Assembly: GCA_002077045.2 (NCBI GenBank)
Contig: KZ111199.1
Location: forward strand, 1,696-60,707
DNA from: Rachicladosporium sp. CCFEE 5018
Taxonomy: Eukaryota; Ascomycota; Dothideomycetes; Cladosporiales; Cladosporiaceae
Direction: 5' to 3'
Length of the DNA stretch: 59,012 nucleotides
Below, piece by piece: positions 1 to 11,600 of this stretch. The notes beneath the pieces are model-generated. The model was not told the origin of the DNA, searched no databases, and worked only from the letters and a program-made list of their open reading frames with translations. Position 1 is the stretch's first letter. Every line of letters starts with the position of its first letter. A program made the position numbers and the translations under genes.

Positions 1-1386
1 GAGTTGGGCACCGACTAAGTCCATGTCTGGCGCGGCGTTGAGCGGAGACAATGGCAAGTCAGTGGAGCTCGTCCGTTGGCGTTCAGTGCGCTCGTCATCT
101 GCAGCTGGTATGCAGAGCAACGTCCAATGAGGTGCCCATCCGACGAGACCTCTGATAGTAGTCCGTCGATACCGAGGGTGCCCTGCAGAATCGCTGATCA
201 GAACAAGGTGACCAGAAGCTGAAGCTACGTGTATGTCGATCCAAGATGCAACATTCTCGGTCGCGTAGTTCACTACCTCGACAGACCCGTCAGGCGCATC
301 TTGATAGCCGAGCAGCTCCTGTGTCACGGAGCTAGTCACGCCGGAAGCAATCTCATGTCGATGTTTGAGCATGCTCAATCGGCTCTTGCCTCGTCCGTTA
401 TCCAATGTCGACATCGTCAGTGTTCCGAGCAGAGTAGACTTGCCAGACATGGTTGGACCAGTAAGAGTGATGCGCTTCTGCTCAATGGCAACAGAAGTCT
501 CGGCTATCGACACAGCATGCCCCGCCAGAGCAGACGCTGGTGTCACATTGGCATCCGTCTCATCAGCAGAGGATGGCTGCGGGTCCTTTGTCGATAGATG
601 GGGCTGTACGAATGCCTCTGCCACATACAATTCACCTATCCGACGAAGCTTCCGTTCTCTATTAGCCACCACCGCATCTTCAATCCACTCGCAATCACCG
701 ACAACTTCCTTCCTGATAACATCGACAGTGCATCCGAGACAGGCGGCCATGGCGCGAAGATTGTTGAGACTCTCGTTCATCTCGTCTTCGGCAAGTCCGA
801 TGAGTGACCCATCGTCGGTCACTCCAATCTCGTACAAGGCACCTTGACTCTCCTCCAAGCCGTGAAGTAGTTTAGCAGGCTCTAGAGGAGCATGTAGTTC
901 TGGGAGAGCTTCTGGCAGGGAGGGCAAGATGATATTTGTCGCTGATGAAGTATGGTGTGGGGAAGACTGCTGTAGTCGCCAAAGCAGTTGTGTCGTGAGT
1001 TGCTGCAGTCTATGCTGCCGGGTCAAAAGTGCTGCCGGCAACGCCGCTGCGGAGACAGTAGACTCCACGGGGAGCTTTACAGCAGGTTTCTTGGTGGATG
1101 CGCTTGAGGACTTCACATGTGCCGACCCCGTGCTGCGACTCCCCGTGCTCGTAGATCTGAACTTCCTTCGCGGTCGGAGGAGCAGATGGAGCTTATATTC
1201 GACGGGGCCCTCCTGTGGTTCAGCATGCAGGCGCCGTATCGTTTTTTGCCTTGTGCCGCCTGATGTGTCTGCAGGCTGTCCCATAGACTCTGCAGGGATC
1301 TCCTGGTCCCAGACAGATTCATCTACAAGCAGCCATGGTGACGCAACACGAGGTGTCTCGGTCTCGTACGTGAAGATAGAGGCCAT
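1..1386 (-). CDS. GTPBP1/GTPBP2-like translational GTPase, 3' part beyond window edge
   Basis: An uninterrupted minus-strand frame of 462 codons runs from an ATG at 1386 to the window edge with no stop, so the C-terminal part is missing. The N-terminal region carries EGPVEYKLHLL (about residue 60) and an HRLQQLTTQLLWRLQQ segment, followed by YEIGVTDDGSLIGLAEDEM. These match the conserved N-terminal domain of GTPBP1/2, relatives of eEF1A. The G domain follows: P-loop GPTMSGKST at 310-318, then TLDNGRGKSRL, a TSSV switch-I motif and DSAGH (G3) at 399-403. Family members normally have GNVDSGKST, so the first half of the P-loop is unusual. Compared with animal proteins there is a Ser/Ala-rich insertion after YKLHLL. 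The family is linked to ribosome rescue and mRNA turnover. The assignment rests on motif order, and the start choice on family alignment. Confidence 0.85.
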   Translation of the reverse strand, partial: MASIFTYETETPRVASPWLLVDESVWDQEIPAESMGQPADTSGGTRQKTIRRLHAEPQEGPVEYKLHLLLRPRRKFRSTSTGSRSTGSAHVKSSSASTKKPAVKLPVESTVSAAALPAALLTRQHRLQQLTTQLLWRLQQSSPHHTSSATNIILPSLPEALPELHAPLEPAKLLHGLEESQGALYEIGVTDDGSLIGLAEDEMNESLNNLRAMAACLGCTVDVIRKEVVGDCEWIEDAVVANRERKLRRIGELYVAEAFVQPHLSTKDPQPSSADETDANVTPASALAGHAVSIAETSVAIEQKRITLTGPTMSGKSTLLGTLTMSTLDNGRGKSRLSMLKHRHEIASGVTSSVTQELLGYQDAPDGSVEVVNYATENVASWIDIHVASASGHLVLISDSAGHPRYRRTTIRGLVGWAPHWTLLCIPAADDERTERQRTSSTDLPLSPLNAAPDMDLVGAQL

Positions 1387-4300
1387 TATGTACAAAGCTC
1401 AGTTCGCGATCGTCCAGGACGATGGATCTTATATGATGTGGTCTCAAGATCGCCAGATCCGCAATAAGACTCCAGTGAATGTGGATGTCCGTTGTGTCTG
1501 GCGCGAACGGCCTTACAGGATCAACAAATCTGTACTTTGCGCTCTCCTCATCTATGCCGTAACAATGCAGATATTCGTATCATTGCTAAAGCTCTTGTTG
1601 CGGTATGCAGACGGTGAATGCGGAAGAGGACGGTCATAGACATGGCTTCTAGGGCAGTCGCGTTGGTTACTTGTAGCGGATCTTGAGATCGCTGTTGCAG
1701 ACTACTTCGTGTCGACCATTGTGGCGGTGAAGAGCCAATTCTGGTTGGATTTAGTGGGTAGTATGTTCTCTGCGACTGGCATCAGTATCTTTCCAGAACC
1801 GTTGAGATTGTTGTAAAGTGAAGTCGATTGATGGTCTGTGCTCGACTACACATCTCAGATGCCCCACGTCCACAGTATGCTATCCAGGCACATTAGCTAC
1901 GTCGATAGATTACCGAGATCAATGGAACGAGTTCGCCTGATATTCTATTGAGGACGATGGGAGGCCCAGAATTGATAGAGTCAAGCCTGCTGGTAGGACT
2001 GAGACGTGTGAAAGCTAGGTAGAGCGATACGACGACTGTGCATGAGCTGAGTGTACCTGTCTACCTTCTTTGCTTGCAACAGATGGCGCGATGTGAGAGA
2101 CATGGGCCAGTCTGAGTGATGCCAGCACCGATACTGCATCTGCAATTCAGACACGGCCAACGCATTAAGAACGAGATCCAAGGTCTTCTTTCATCCAGCG
2201 TTGGCGCCGCAAAAGCAGCCGTAGCAGGGTCTGGCACTATACAATTCCACAATGTCCACCCAAAGAGCTCAAAGACCCTAGAAGTGGCGGCATGGTATTT
2301 TTGCTCTCACCTCGAGCAATGCGGCCGCGTGTTCATACCGATCAGTCGGCTTGATCACACCATTCGGACGCCCTGCTGTCGCGAAGAAGACACAAGACTT
2401 GTGCCCTCCTACTTGCGACATCTGGAGCTGCGGCGCCTGTAAGGGCAATACTTGTCCGTGAGGTCTCGTCTGCTACTCCACAGTCGCAGCTGACCGAGGA
2501 CAGAAACTGCTAGATCCCACTGGGATTAGCCAAAGTCGTATTCTGTTTGCTGTGTGAGTCGAACTCCATCATAGAAGCTATGAAGGCCGCAAACATCGTC
2601 TGCGGAGTCGGACTACCAAGCTAGATGATCCTGAATCCTTATTGGTATGTCTTTTGGGTTCATAGCGCTTGTCCACGAGTTCTGCGTCGAACTCCACGTG
2701 ATCAAGGTCGTCGTTGCTCTTCTATCGGACCGAGTGTTATCCTCACACCATCGAAGTCAGTGTGTGATCGTCGCGGGCATATAATGCACGCCTCACGTCT
2801 TGAGAAGGATGGCCGAGAAACAAGCAGCTACAAGTGGGGTCTCCAGAGAGTTCGAGAAGGCGTGCTCAGGACCCAGATCCATACCGAGACGATGTTTGAT
2901 CGATGCTAAGTAAGCGACGTTATAGACTTCGTTGCTGAATTTCTCGACGATCTACCTTCACGGTCCACTTGTTCGGTCGGCCGACACCGGTAGCTCGTCG
3001 CCGGTCAATTCCGTGGGACATCTTGTAATACCGCGATGTCCCTAGTGTGCTCAAAGAGACTAAGTTTGGAAACTTGCGCACGGGAAGTGGATGTGACACT
3101 GGGAAAGGTAGAGGAGGCGTGTTGCTTCTGCCATCAAGGTAGTCAATGACGCACATGTCGTTGCTTCCCATACAGTATGTTTACTTTCAATTATCGTACC
3201 AGGACGAGGGGCAGTATAGTCTGGACACTGCCGTATATCATGAAAGCTGTCACGAAGTGCAAGTGACACCTCGATGTATCTTACAAACCATGCGATTCGA
3301 ACGATTAGCAGTACCTACAAGTACGTGGGGCGATGCCGGCTACCGAGGCGGCGTGGATAACAAGGTTCGTGGTGTTCGAAGCCTATTTTGCCTGACTAAA
3401 GACGTCAATCTGAAACACATGTGCAAGCCGCGAAGGCTTGCGCATGAAAGGTAACGGGCGAGTTTCGACCTGCGTAGCGTCTCTGCGCGGCAACAGTGCA
3501 GGTTCGATAAGCGCGACGACCAGATTGGCGGATGGGGAGCTTGGGCTAGACTTCATCAGGGTCGGCGTGCTCATTCACAAACCGACAGTACGGAGTCTTT
3601 ACGACTACGGTCCTGGTGTCAAGCACTATTGAAACCTGTTCAGCATGCTTTCCATTGTCGCGCCTGATGGCGGCCGTGACCGACAGTCTTCGGTGGGCGC
3701 GATGATCGTCATGTTTGCTGTCGATGTCGCCGAGTGTGGTGGACTCGATTGATGCGTCACTGGCAGAGCTAACATCAGTAAGGCTGATACAGGAGTTACA
3801 CGTGGGTCCAATATAATTGTGTGCGCGATAAAGGTCCGAAAGCGAGCATAATGCCTGAGGTACGATATCTCGTTGGACATGTGCGGGGACAAAGCTAAAA
3901 TTGGACTTGGAGAGGAGGGGGCTATGCTCGTCAAACCCACTAAACAACGCGAGAGCGGGCAGCGATACGGATAGCAGGTGGTCGGTGTGGTGATCTCCAG
4001 ACGGGGTGACTGCGGTTGCACGATATGAAACAACAATATACGGCGTATGATTGCGACCAAATGGGAGGTAAGCATGGGTGCGAGGAGTGAGCGAAGCCGT
4101 CTCGGCAAAATTCCACCGCGAGACATCGCTGTCAGCCCTGAAGTCAGCTCCGACATCACGGAGTTAGCGTGTCGACCTATCGCGTGCACGCCGCGATGTA
4201 CAGTACCAGTCGTCGGTCCCGGCGAGTCGTGCCATGCTACAGGCGCTGTCCTCACTCGGGGGCCATACGCCGCTGTCGCACCGGAGAATTCTGCTGATCT

Positions 4301-4972
4301 TCCTGGAAGCGTGCAGCGATGCTCGTACAGGGCTGAAGGCGCAGTGTTCACAGACCGTTGTCGTGTTGTCCGTCGATCAGATTGCACACACTATCGCAGA
4401 TGCTATACTCGTCCACGCGAACAGAGCACCAGAAGTCAAAAGCTTGGTGTGGAGGCGATGCCAGGCCAGCCACGAGATCCGAGATGAGGCTCTCCACGTC
4501 GTGCCGGCCAGACGTTATTCATCTGCCTGGCGAGACGGGACCAACGCTCCGCTCTGACCACACATAGCCCATGTGGGATTAAAGTGGGAGCGGTCCGCCG
4601 ACTGGTGTGTGGCAGGGATGCATGAATCCTTCCGCCGCGCCCAAGGGTGCGAGGACTAAGCACTTAACGCTTGTACCGTTCCGGGTAGCGTTGTTGGTTG
4701 ACCTGCAAGTCTACCTTCGACACGCCTTTTGGCCAGCACGAAACAGCCCCCAAGGCGCAGGCAGGTGCTAAAAGCGAGCAGACTGAAGCGTGGAACCCTA
4801 GCGACATGGTTTGAGTTCCATCTACCTATTCCGTTGCCCTATCTCACTCATAACATCAGCGCATATCTGCCCTTCCGTCCCTTCACACAACCTTCACTCT
4901 TCACGTAAGACGCCACTTTTTACCGTTTCAAGCTTGGCTGCAGCAGTCCGGCTCCTTCAGCTCGTGTGTGCT
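1387..4972. other. gene-poor region, 3.6 kb
   Basis: I find no supportable gene between the GTPBP-like start and the C2H2 regulator. Short frames are open on both strands, but they overlap each other and lack recognisable domains or convincing splice signals. The last 200 bases before 4973 are rich in C and T, as is common just upstream of fungal starts. A short frame at 2311-2421 (minus) ending at GTGAGA looks slightly coding-like, but I could not extend it. Confidence 0.5.
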
Positions 4973-6356
4973 ATGGACTTCCTCCGTGAGCGAACAAATA
5001 GTAACCTCTCTGTCTACTCTGCAGCCAACCCTGCCGGAATTCGCAAGAGAAGTGCATCCAGGTCGCCGCCAATCTCTGCTGCCCAGGTACAGCATCTTGA
5101 ACAGCTGTGCTTGAACCAAACGAACTGCCAGGATCTCGACGCATTCACAAAGAACGTCACGAATTACCAGTGGCTCACTCCACAGCCATCACCTCAGTCG
5201 CAGCCGTACCTTGTTCCTTGCGGCATCGAGGCATTCCCTCAGTGGACTGCACCAACGCCTCCCCGTTCAGACTCCGAAGTGTCCACCCTGGCGATCGATG
5301 CACAAGACGAGATTGCAACGACCACGGCGGGAGGATCACAAAGCTTCGGCTTCGATCCTGTCACTACGACTGCAGAGATGAGGTATGGATCATCAACATC
5401 ACGGCTCGGTCCAAGTACTGCAACTGACAACCTTAGTAGCTCGCTAGGGTACTTGCTGCCTTCGCAGTATGCCACAAACATGTACGACGCAGCTGCAAGT
5501 GGTCAGTACATTCGCATGGCTAATGACCGTACATGCTGCTAACTTCCTATGGTAGCTTACTCCAACAACTCCAGCTATTCGTCGATGCGATCACAGCCGA
5601 TGAACATGGCATCGATGGATCCGTATTCGCATGCTCTGTCGTCGAGTCCAGCGCTCTATCAAAGTCGAACGGTTGCACCATCCTATCGTCGACACTCGGG
5701 AGTGCCTACAGCAAGCAGCGCAGACTCATCATACAGCTCCAGTCACCGTCGCGTAAGTAGCCCATACGACGCAGTCACGAGCTCAGAGTACTCGACAACG
5801 ATGAGTCAGATGATACCATCGATCGCTGGGTTGACGCAAAGCCCGCTGCCCTCGCCGCATCTTGGAATGCAGACTTCGGCTGCAACATACAACCAGACTC
5901 TGTCGCGGTAAGCAATACCACACTCTCTCAGCAAACGCACTATGACTGACGGCCACTAGCACGTCTGCGCTGTACGACACAACGAGCATGTACAGCCAGC
6001 CCTTCACGAACACGCCAACAGTGCCGCAAAGCTACGCATCAACACCAGCAATGTCTTACAAGACTCCGTTCGTCGCAAGCAGCATGCACGAAGTCTCCCC
6101 GAAGCTACCACAAGATGATCCCTCAATCAGGGTGCTCAATCAGCGACCCAAGCCACAGTGTTTCGAACACGGGTGCAATGGGCGACAATTCTCCACATTC
6201 AGCAATTTGCTCCGTCATCAACGAGAGAAGTCTGGCACTGCGTCCAAGTCGTACTGCCCGAAGTGTGGAGCCGAATTTACACGGACGACTGCGAGGAACG
6301 GACATCTTGCGCACGACAAGTGCACAAAGCCCGGCCAGGCACCGGACGACGAGTAA
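4973..6356 (+). CDS. C2H2-type zinc-finger transcription factor, three exons
   Basis: Three exons join in frame: 4973-5501, 5556-5907 and 5960-6356, giving 425 residues. Intron 1 (54 bp) starts GTCAGT, has a GCTAAC branch site and ends TAG. Intron 2 (52 bp) starts GTAAGC and ends TAG. The first ~330 residues are low complexity, rich in Ser, Thr, Tyr and Pro, as expected for a regulatory region. The DNA-binding part is C-terminal: an atypical first finger (CFEHGC, no clear second His) and a second finger CPKCGAEFTRTTARNGHLAH, ending at DKC. The combination recalls two-finger regulators of Pezizomycotina, but I cannot name the orthologue. An upstream in-frame ATG at 4811 would add 54 residues; I prefer 4973 because the extension looks like a CT-rich leader. 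Predicted nuclear. Confidence 0.85.
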
Positions 6357-7823
6357 GAGTGATCCGGATTCTTCACGACACATGCAGGAGACAGACACTC
6401 ATACACAGTGTCGATGGCTTCGAATGTTCAACGCAACTCGCGAGAGAGGTCCGTTCAGAGATCGGAAGACGTTTCCGCTCCCCTGCAACATCGCAGGGAA
6501 CGCATGTCACCGAAATACCTTGCAATCTAACCCACGAGCCCTCACAATTCCCAGCACGTGGGAGCGACACGGGCGCTACATTTCACATGTTCCAAGTCGG
6601 CAAGCGGCTAGCAACGTGTCAAATGATCTACGGCGCCAGTGTCTATGCTACAGCACTAGTACGTGCTTTCGCTTTGCTGAAAACAGGCGAAGATCTGCAG
6701 GCGCAGCGTGGAGAACGTCGGAAGACATGGGAGGGGCGGAGTGATGGAATTCGATTCACTCGAGATTGGGAAATGCCCAAATTCTGCATCGCATTGGTTG
6801 GTCGCTACGACGATGCTCGGAGTCATCGAAATCGACCAGCTGACGCGCTTGCCGCATACACTTAAGATAGACGCCAGGGCTTAAACGCTCTTGACAGGCA
6901 AACCGGTCAAAGGTAGCACAAAGCCAATCATCAGTCAGCAAACCTTGCGCTCGAGTCAATCGCAACCCTCCGATTGTCAAAAGTCTTCGTTCCCCGTTAC
7001 ATCTCCACCACCTCAGCCCCCATGTGCCGATCACCAGGCGGTGTCGTCTGATTTCACCGGTATGGCGCAGAGCGACCGTTTTGGCGCTTGTCTTGCGACA
7101 CGCGCAATTTCTTGAGCCACTTGTTACGTCGGCCCTGTTGCGCGCTCAGCCGCACGCTGTCGAGGCTTGGTAATAAGACGGAGTTGAGAAGAGCCGAGTC
7201 GTACGTGGGGATGTTGGGTTCGAGATTGCCTTCGATCTCAATTGGCCAGATCGGTCTGGATGTGTGAGTACGAGACTGGCCATGGACATACGCGGTCTGA
7301 GACTGTTTGCTGCACACATCACAACCCACCCCAGTCGTCGTATACTGGTGCAGCTGAGGTCATCGCCGTGCGGACTGTACGGTGCAGCAATCCCGTGTTA
7401 TCGGTGACGAGGGTTTACTATTCCCGCCGCCATGCCAAAGTCTGCCAACGCGAAAACGAAAGCTTCGCTACGTGATTCACTTTCGAGATACGAGTCGGGG
7501 AACCAGGGAGACAGACAACGTGGAGTCCGGTTGCCGGCATGTAACCTCGCAACGTCCCGCTAGTACGGAAGACTGAACATCCGGGCGGATTTCCCTTTCG
7601 GGCCTTGTCAGGTCGACGTCAACGATAAGACTAGAATGTCGACCACGGTAGGCCTGAATGACGGTTGAACTTTGAGATAGCACGATGTTGATCAGTCGAC
7701 GTTCAAAGCGGTGACAGCTAAGCTCGAATTGTCTGGAGCTGCAGAATTGGAAAGTCGGCGCAGCTGCGTTTTCGTGTACTCCACCAGCGAGACACAAGCA
7801 TAGCCAACTACCTTCGATCAGCC
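6357..7823. other. intergenic, no gene seen
   Basis: This holds the 3' flank of the C2H2 gene and the promoter of the CFEM gene. Open frames here continue the zinc-finger gene's alternative frames or are short and featureless. A GATAAG core lies at 7624-7629, 195 bases before the CFEM start. A single such core is weak evidence for GATA-factor control. Confidence 0.5.
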
Positions 7824-8399
7824 ATGATGTCTACCAGATTGCGACTATTCGCATTACTCGCATTGCTCTTCAGTCTCGTCGTTGCACAGGTCGGTCCTCA
7901 GGCTCAGCAGCTGACGCCATGCATTGTAGGATCTGCCAGCCCACGCACCAACTCGCTCCCCTCTAACGGACACCGCCGCAGAAATCCTGCGACCCAGCAG
8001 CCATCAGCTCCGTGAACTGCACCAACGCCGACCAGCTATGCCACTGCCAACGCCAATCCGGCATCATCACAAATATCAGCGCGTGCATAGACGTCAAATG
8101 TCAGATGCCAAGCGCTGATTTGCATTGTACGTAGTTATTTGTCAAGCCTGGTAAGTCCGCACGAGCTGATCAATTTGTCAGTATTCACGACGCTGTTTGG
8201 TGAGGTGTGCAGTCAGTTCAATATCAGCGTGCCGGTGTTGGGAAATGGGACGGTGATACCGACGAGTAATGTCAGTGGGGTTGTGCCGGTGCCCACGGCG
8301 TCCGTTGTGCCTTACACTGGCGCTGCTTGTCATGGAACGGCCGTGAACGCTGAAGCAGTCATCCTAGTCTTGGCCGGCGCTGTCCTAATATTGCTATAG
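7824..8399 (+). CDS. CFEM-domain GPI-anchored cell-surface protein, three exons
   Basis: Exons 7824-7925, 7982-8126 and 8182-8399 join to 154 residues. Intron 1 (56 bp, GTAGGA, CTCTAAC, CAG) and intron 2 (55 bp, GTACGT, CAG) are required to assemble the domain. Residues 1-21 form a signal peptide (LFALLALLFSLVVA). The CFEM domain follows with eight cysteines spaced 3, 9, 6, 1, 12, 4 and 17. The CTNADQLCHC segment includes the Asp that binds haem iron in characterised CFEM proteins. A Ser/Val/Pro-rich stretch and a hydrophobic tail (AVILVLAGAVLILL) form a GPI-attachment signal. Family members act in haem-iron capture, adhesion or cell-wall stability at the surface; which applies here is unknown. 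An alternative start is the second Met, one codon later. Confidence 0.9.
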
Positions 8400-8654
8400 A
8401 TTCTCCACAATAGCAGCTGCAGAGGATGGTGATCGTGCAGTGTATGATGAAGTATGCGCACTCTCGATGCTTCCTACTTTAGGCTAGCCAACAAGCTCGC
8501 TCTATTTGATCTCTACCTGGATGTCCCACGCGAGGCTGCGGCAAGCAGGTCATGTGCAACAATGCTTACAGCCTAATGCAATCTTTGCCAGTGGATCAGC
8601 CGATATGCGTGCAATGGGCAGTCCAATATTCCCATGCATGGATCCCTCCCACAT

Positions 8655-11600
8655 TCATGCGTCACCAAATAGTCCTCCAACATCCTCCAACCCGACCTCC
8701 CTCCCTTCCGCAAGTCCATTGTGCTCGACCTCCATGAATCTAGCCTGTACACCATTCTTGCCCTTCTTCTCCGCTCCAACCTCTCTCTCGATCCTTCCAG
8801 CCTCATAGATGCTGACGCCTCGCACACCCTTTAATAGCTCAAGCACAAGCGCTCTCTGTGCCCTCGCATTCGCAGCTCCGCAAATCTTTTTCACATCTTT
8901 TGCGACCCTCTCTGCGCTCATCTCTGGTAGCGATGCTAGAATTTCGGAAGGTGTCGATGTGAGAGGTGAGTACAGAGAGACGATCAGTGCTATGAGGGAG
9001 GCCAGATCACGCTGCATATCTGCAAAGTAGGGTTCGTTGAGTGAGCTAATGCAGGCTTTTAGCACTTCCGTACTGATAAAGTCCCGAACTTGAGGGGCTG
9101 GTGGAGTATCGGCGGTGAAGCTTGGGATCATGAGCGTGAAGAGACGACAGATCGTGCTGCTGCTGCGAGTATCGCGAACGCGGAGCGCGTGCGTGCAGAA
9201 GAGCAGTAGAGGTTCGAGTATTGCGGAGTCCGAGAGTACAAGCTCAGAGATATTGGGCTTGCCGGCGGAACGAGACGAGTGAGGTTGTGAGCGATCTATG
9301 AGAAACGCTACGAAAGAAACTGTCGCGAATGTCAGTTGGCGTAAGACGCTCTCCTGGCGCATCTCTTCAGACAGATTCTCTTCGTCGCCGCCGTTCTGGA
9401 CAGTGACCTGAATGATCGACTGCCATTCGGTGGTGATCTTTGTGTCGAGCGTGGTGAAGAAGCGTGTGAGCAATGGCGGAAGGAATCGAGCTCGATGGTG
9501 TGGTGGACATCGTTGTACAAGTCCGGTCGTGAGATTGACCAGTGCATTCAAGTGGTTTGCCGAGAGATACTCGGCATCATCGAAGAGAGCATGTGCTAGC
9601 GGGTCAGCGAACTCAGGTAACCCATAGAATTGCTCCTCAAATTTAGTCATCAGATACAGTATGTGGTACGCCTGCTCCCGCACATTGCGCAGCGTACCCC
9701 TGACGGTCGAAGCGAAGCCCTCATACGACATCTTGCTGCCGCTTACTCGCGCATAGAACTCATCCTTGGTCTCGTTCGATATGCCGGATTGCCAGAATCG
9801 ATCCTGGAGTGTGCGTCTGACTACGTATTGGAGCTCATCAGGGAGATGCGACCAATTCAACGGATTGTTGTATGCCTGGGCATTGCGGATCATCTGCAGC
9901 AATGTCGGCAAGATGACGGGTAGTGTGGGTGCCCAGATCGCACATGCGATCTCGTGCTCTTCGCTTCCTTCTGGCATCTTCTCAGTGGAGGCCGCCAGTA
10001 GGGCCTTCGTGCTGCGGAGTGGTAACAGATCCCCACGATTCTTGATGTCCGCCTGCGTTGTTTGGCCCGCTTCGTCCAGATGTTGCGCGCCCCAGTCCTG
10101 CACCACGGCAAAGCGGTGTTGCTGATAGAAGTCGGGCAGCTGATCTAAGCCCATTGTCTTGCAGAAAGATTCGAACGAAGCGAAGGAAGCCTGCAGAGCA
10201 GGGTCTTGCCAGGCTGCTACTACCGGCTGTATTGTCACTTGCAGGCGCTCTTGCCGCACATCTGCGCTGACTGTCGTGGCACGGTGCTGTATGATGAACA
10301 GCAATGATCTGTACGCCCAGACAATGCGTGGGTCACTGGCATGAGCCTCGGTGAGTCCATTGATCTGGGCCTCGATACTGGGATATACAGCCAGGAGATC
10401 ATTGGCGTATACTGCACCTAGGCGCTGTAGCTCCATCACGCGCTGTGTCTCGAAGCCCTTAACAGCTTCCGAGTAGATGTCGAGCGCAGGATCGTCAGGT
10501 ATTCTCATGCCAAGTAACTTTTCGATCATGTAGAGCACGAAGTCCGTGGCGTAGTCATTGTTGCGCAGCATCGTTGAGATGAGCACGACAACGTGACCGG
10601 CCACTTCTGGGTCATCAATGGGGTTGTCGAAAACGGATGAGCACCACTGTTGAAGCAGTTGACTCGCACGCGCACGGTCTTGCTCCGCTCGTGACTGGAG
10701 ATTGCTGTCTTCTGGCAGTGTGCTTACATCGGTCTCCCATCTTACCAACCCCTTGAGAACGCTGCTTACCACAGTGTACTGAGCTTCAAACTCGAGATGC
10801 TGCAAGGAGGTCTTCACGTGACTCGTTCTGTCATAGCCACGAGCTGCTGAGTATGGGCCTTCAGCCAGCATCTGCTTGGTGCGATCCAACACATGCTCGA
10901 GCGCTTCGAGCGGGCGTTGTCGCGAGATCGTTTCAATTACTGTGATGCAATAGCGACGGTAGTTCCCCAGGAAGGCATGACGCTCCGGCATGGTGTCGAA
11001 GTCATCGTACAAGAACTGTACCATGGGATCGTCCGAGTCCTCTGGCAGAGCCTCGTAATTGAGTAGCCTGGCACTGCATATCTCCAGCAGTGTAGCAAGC
11101 GCCTGACTGATGAAGTCTATCACAGCGGTGTCTTGTACAGCAAGAAGCTTGGTCCAGCTATGAAGCACCGGGATGGAGACGATGAGACTCTTGCTCGACA
11201 GCACACCAGCCAGTAACGTGAAGAACGCGGGCATATCTAGATCTTGCGTGAGCTGAGGATGGAGTGCCACGGCGTCGGCTAGAACAGACAAATGCTCGCT
11301 CATCTTCTTCTGCAGTGTATATGCAACTTCATCTCTGCCATCTAGTACACTCGAGCTTGTGTCGCGGTACGCGTTGCTGATCATCTCAATACGCTCCGGT
11401 AACATGGCTTCATGCACAAGTGCGAGCCAATTGTCGTGGAAGTGCGCACTATATGGCCGACTGAGTAGCGAGTACATCGCTTCCACAGCAGCACTCTGCA
11501 GGCTCCGATCCGAGGTTAGGAAGGGAACAAATAAGCAATCAATGCATCGAATCTCCTGCAACGCCTTCAAACTGATCCAAGCCAAAGTCGGCTTAAGCGC

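Noticed and set aside
3626..4487. Overlapping frames of 253 codons (minus, 3626-4387) and 146 codons (plus, 4047-4487)
   Set aside because: They oppose each other, have atypical low-complexity composition and no domain, and have no start context or splice structure that would favour either.
6158..6865. 235-codon plus-strand frame overlapping the C2H2 gene
   Set aside because: Its first third is the wrong frame of the zinc-finger exon and the rest has no recognisable feature.
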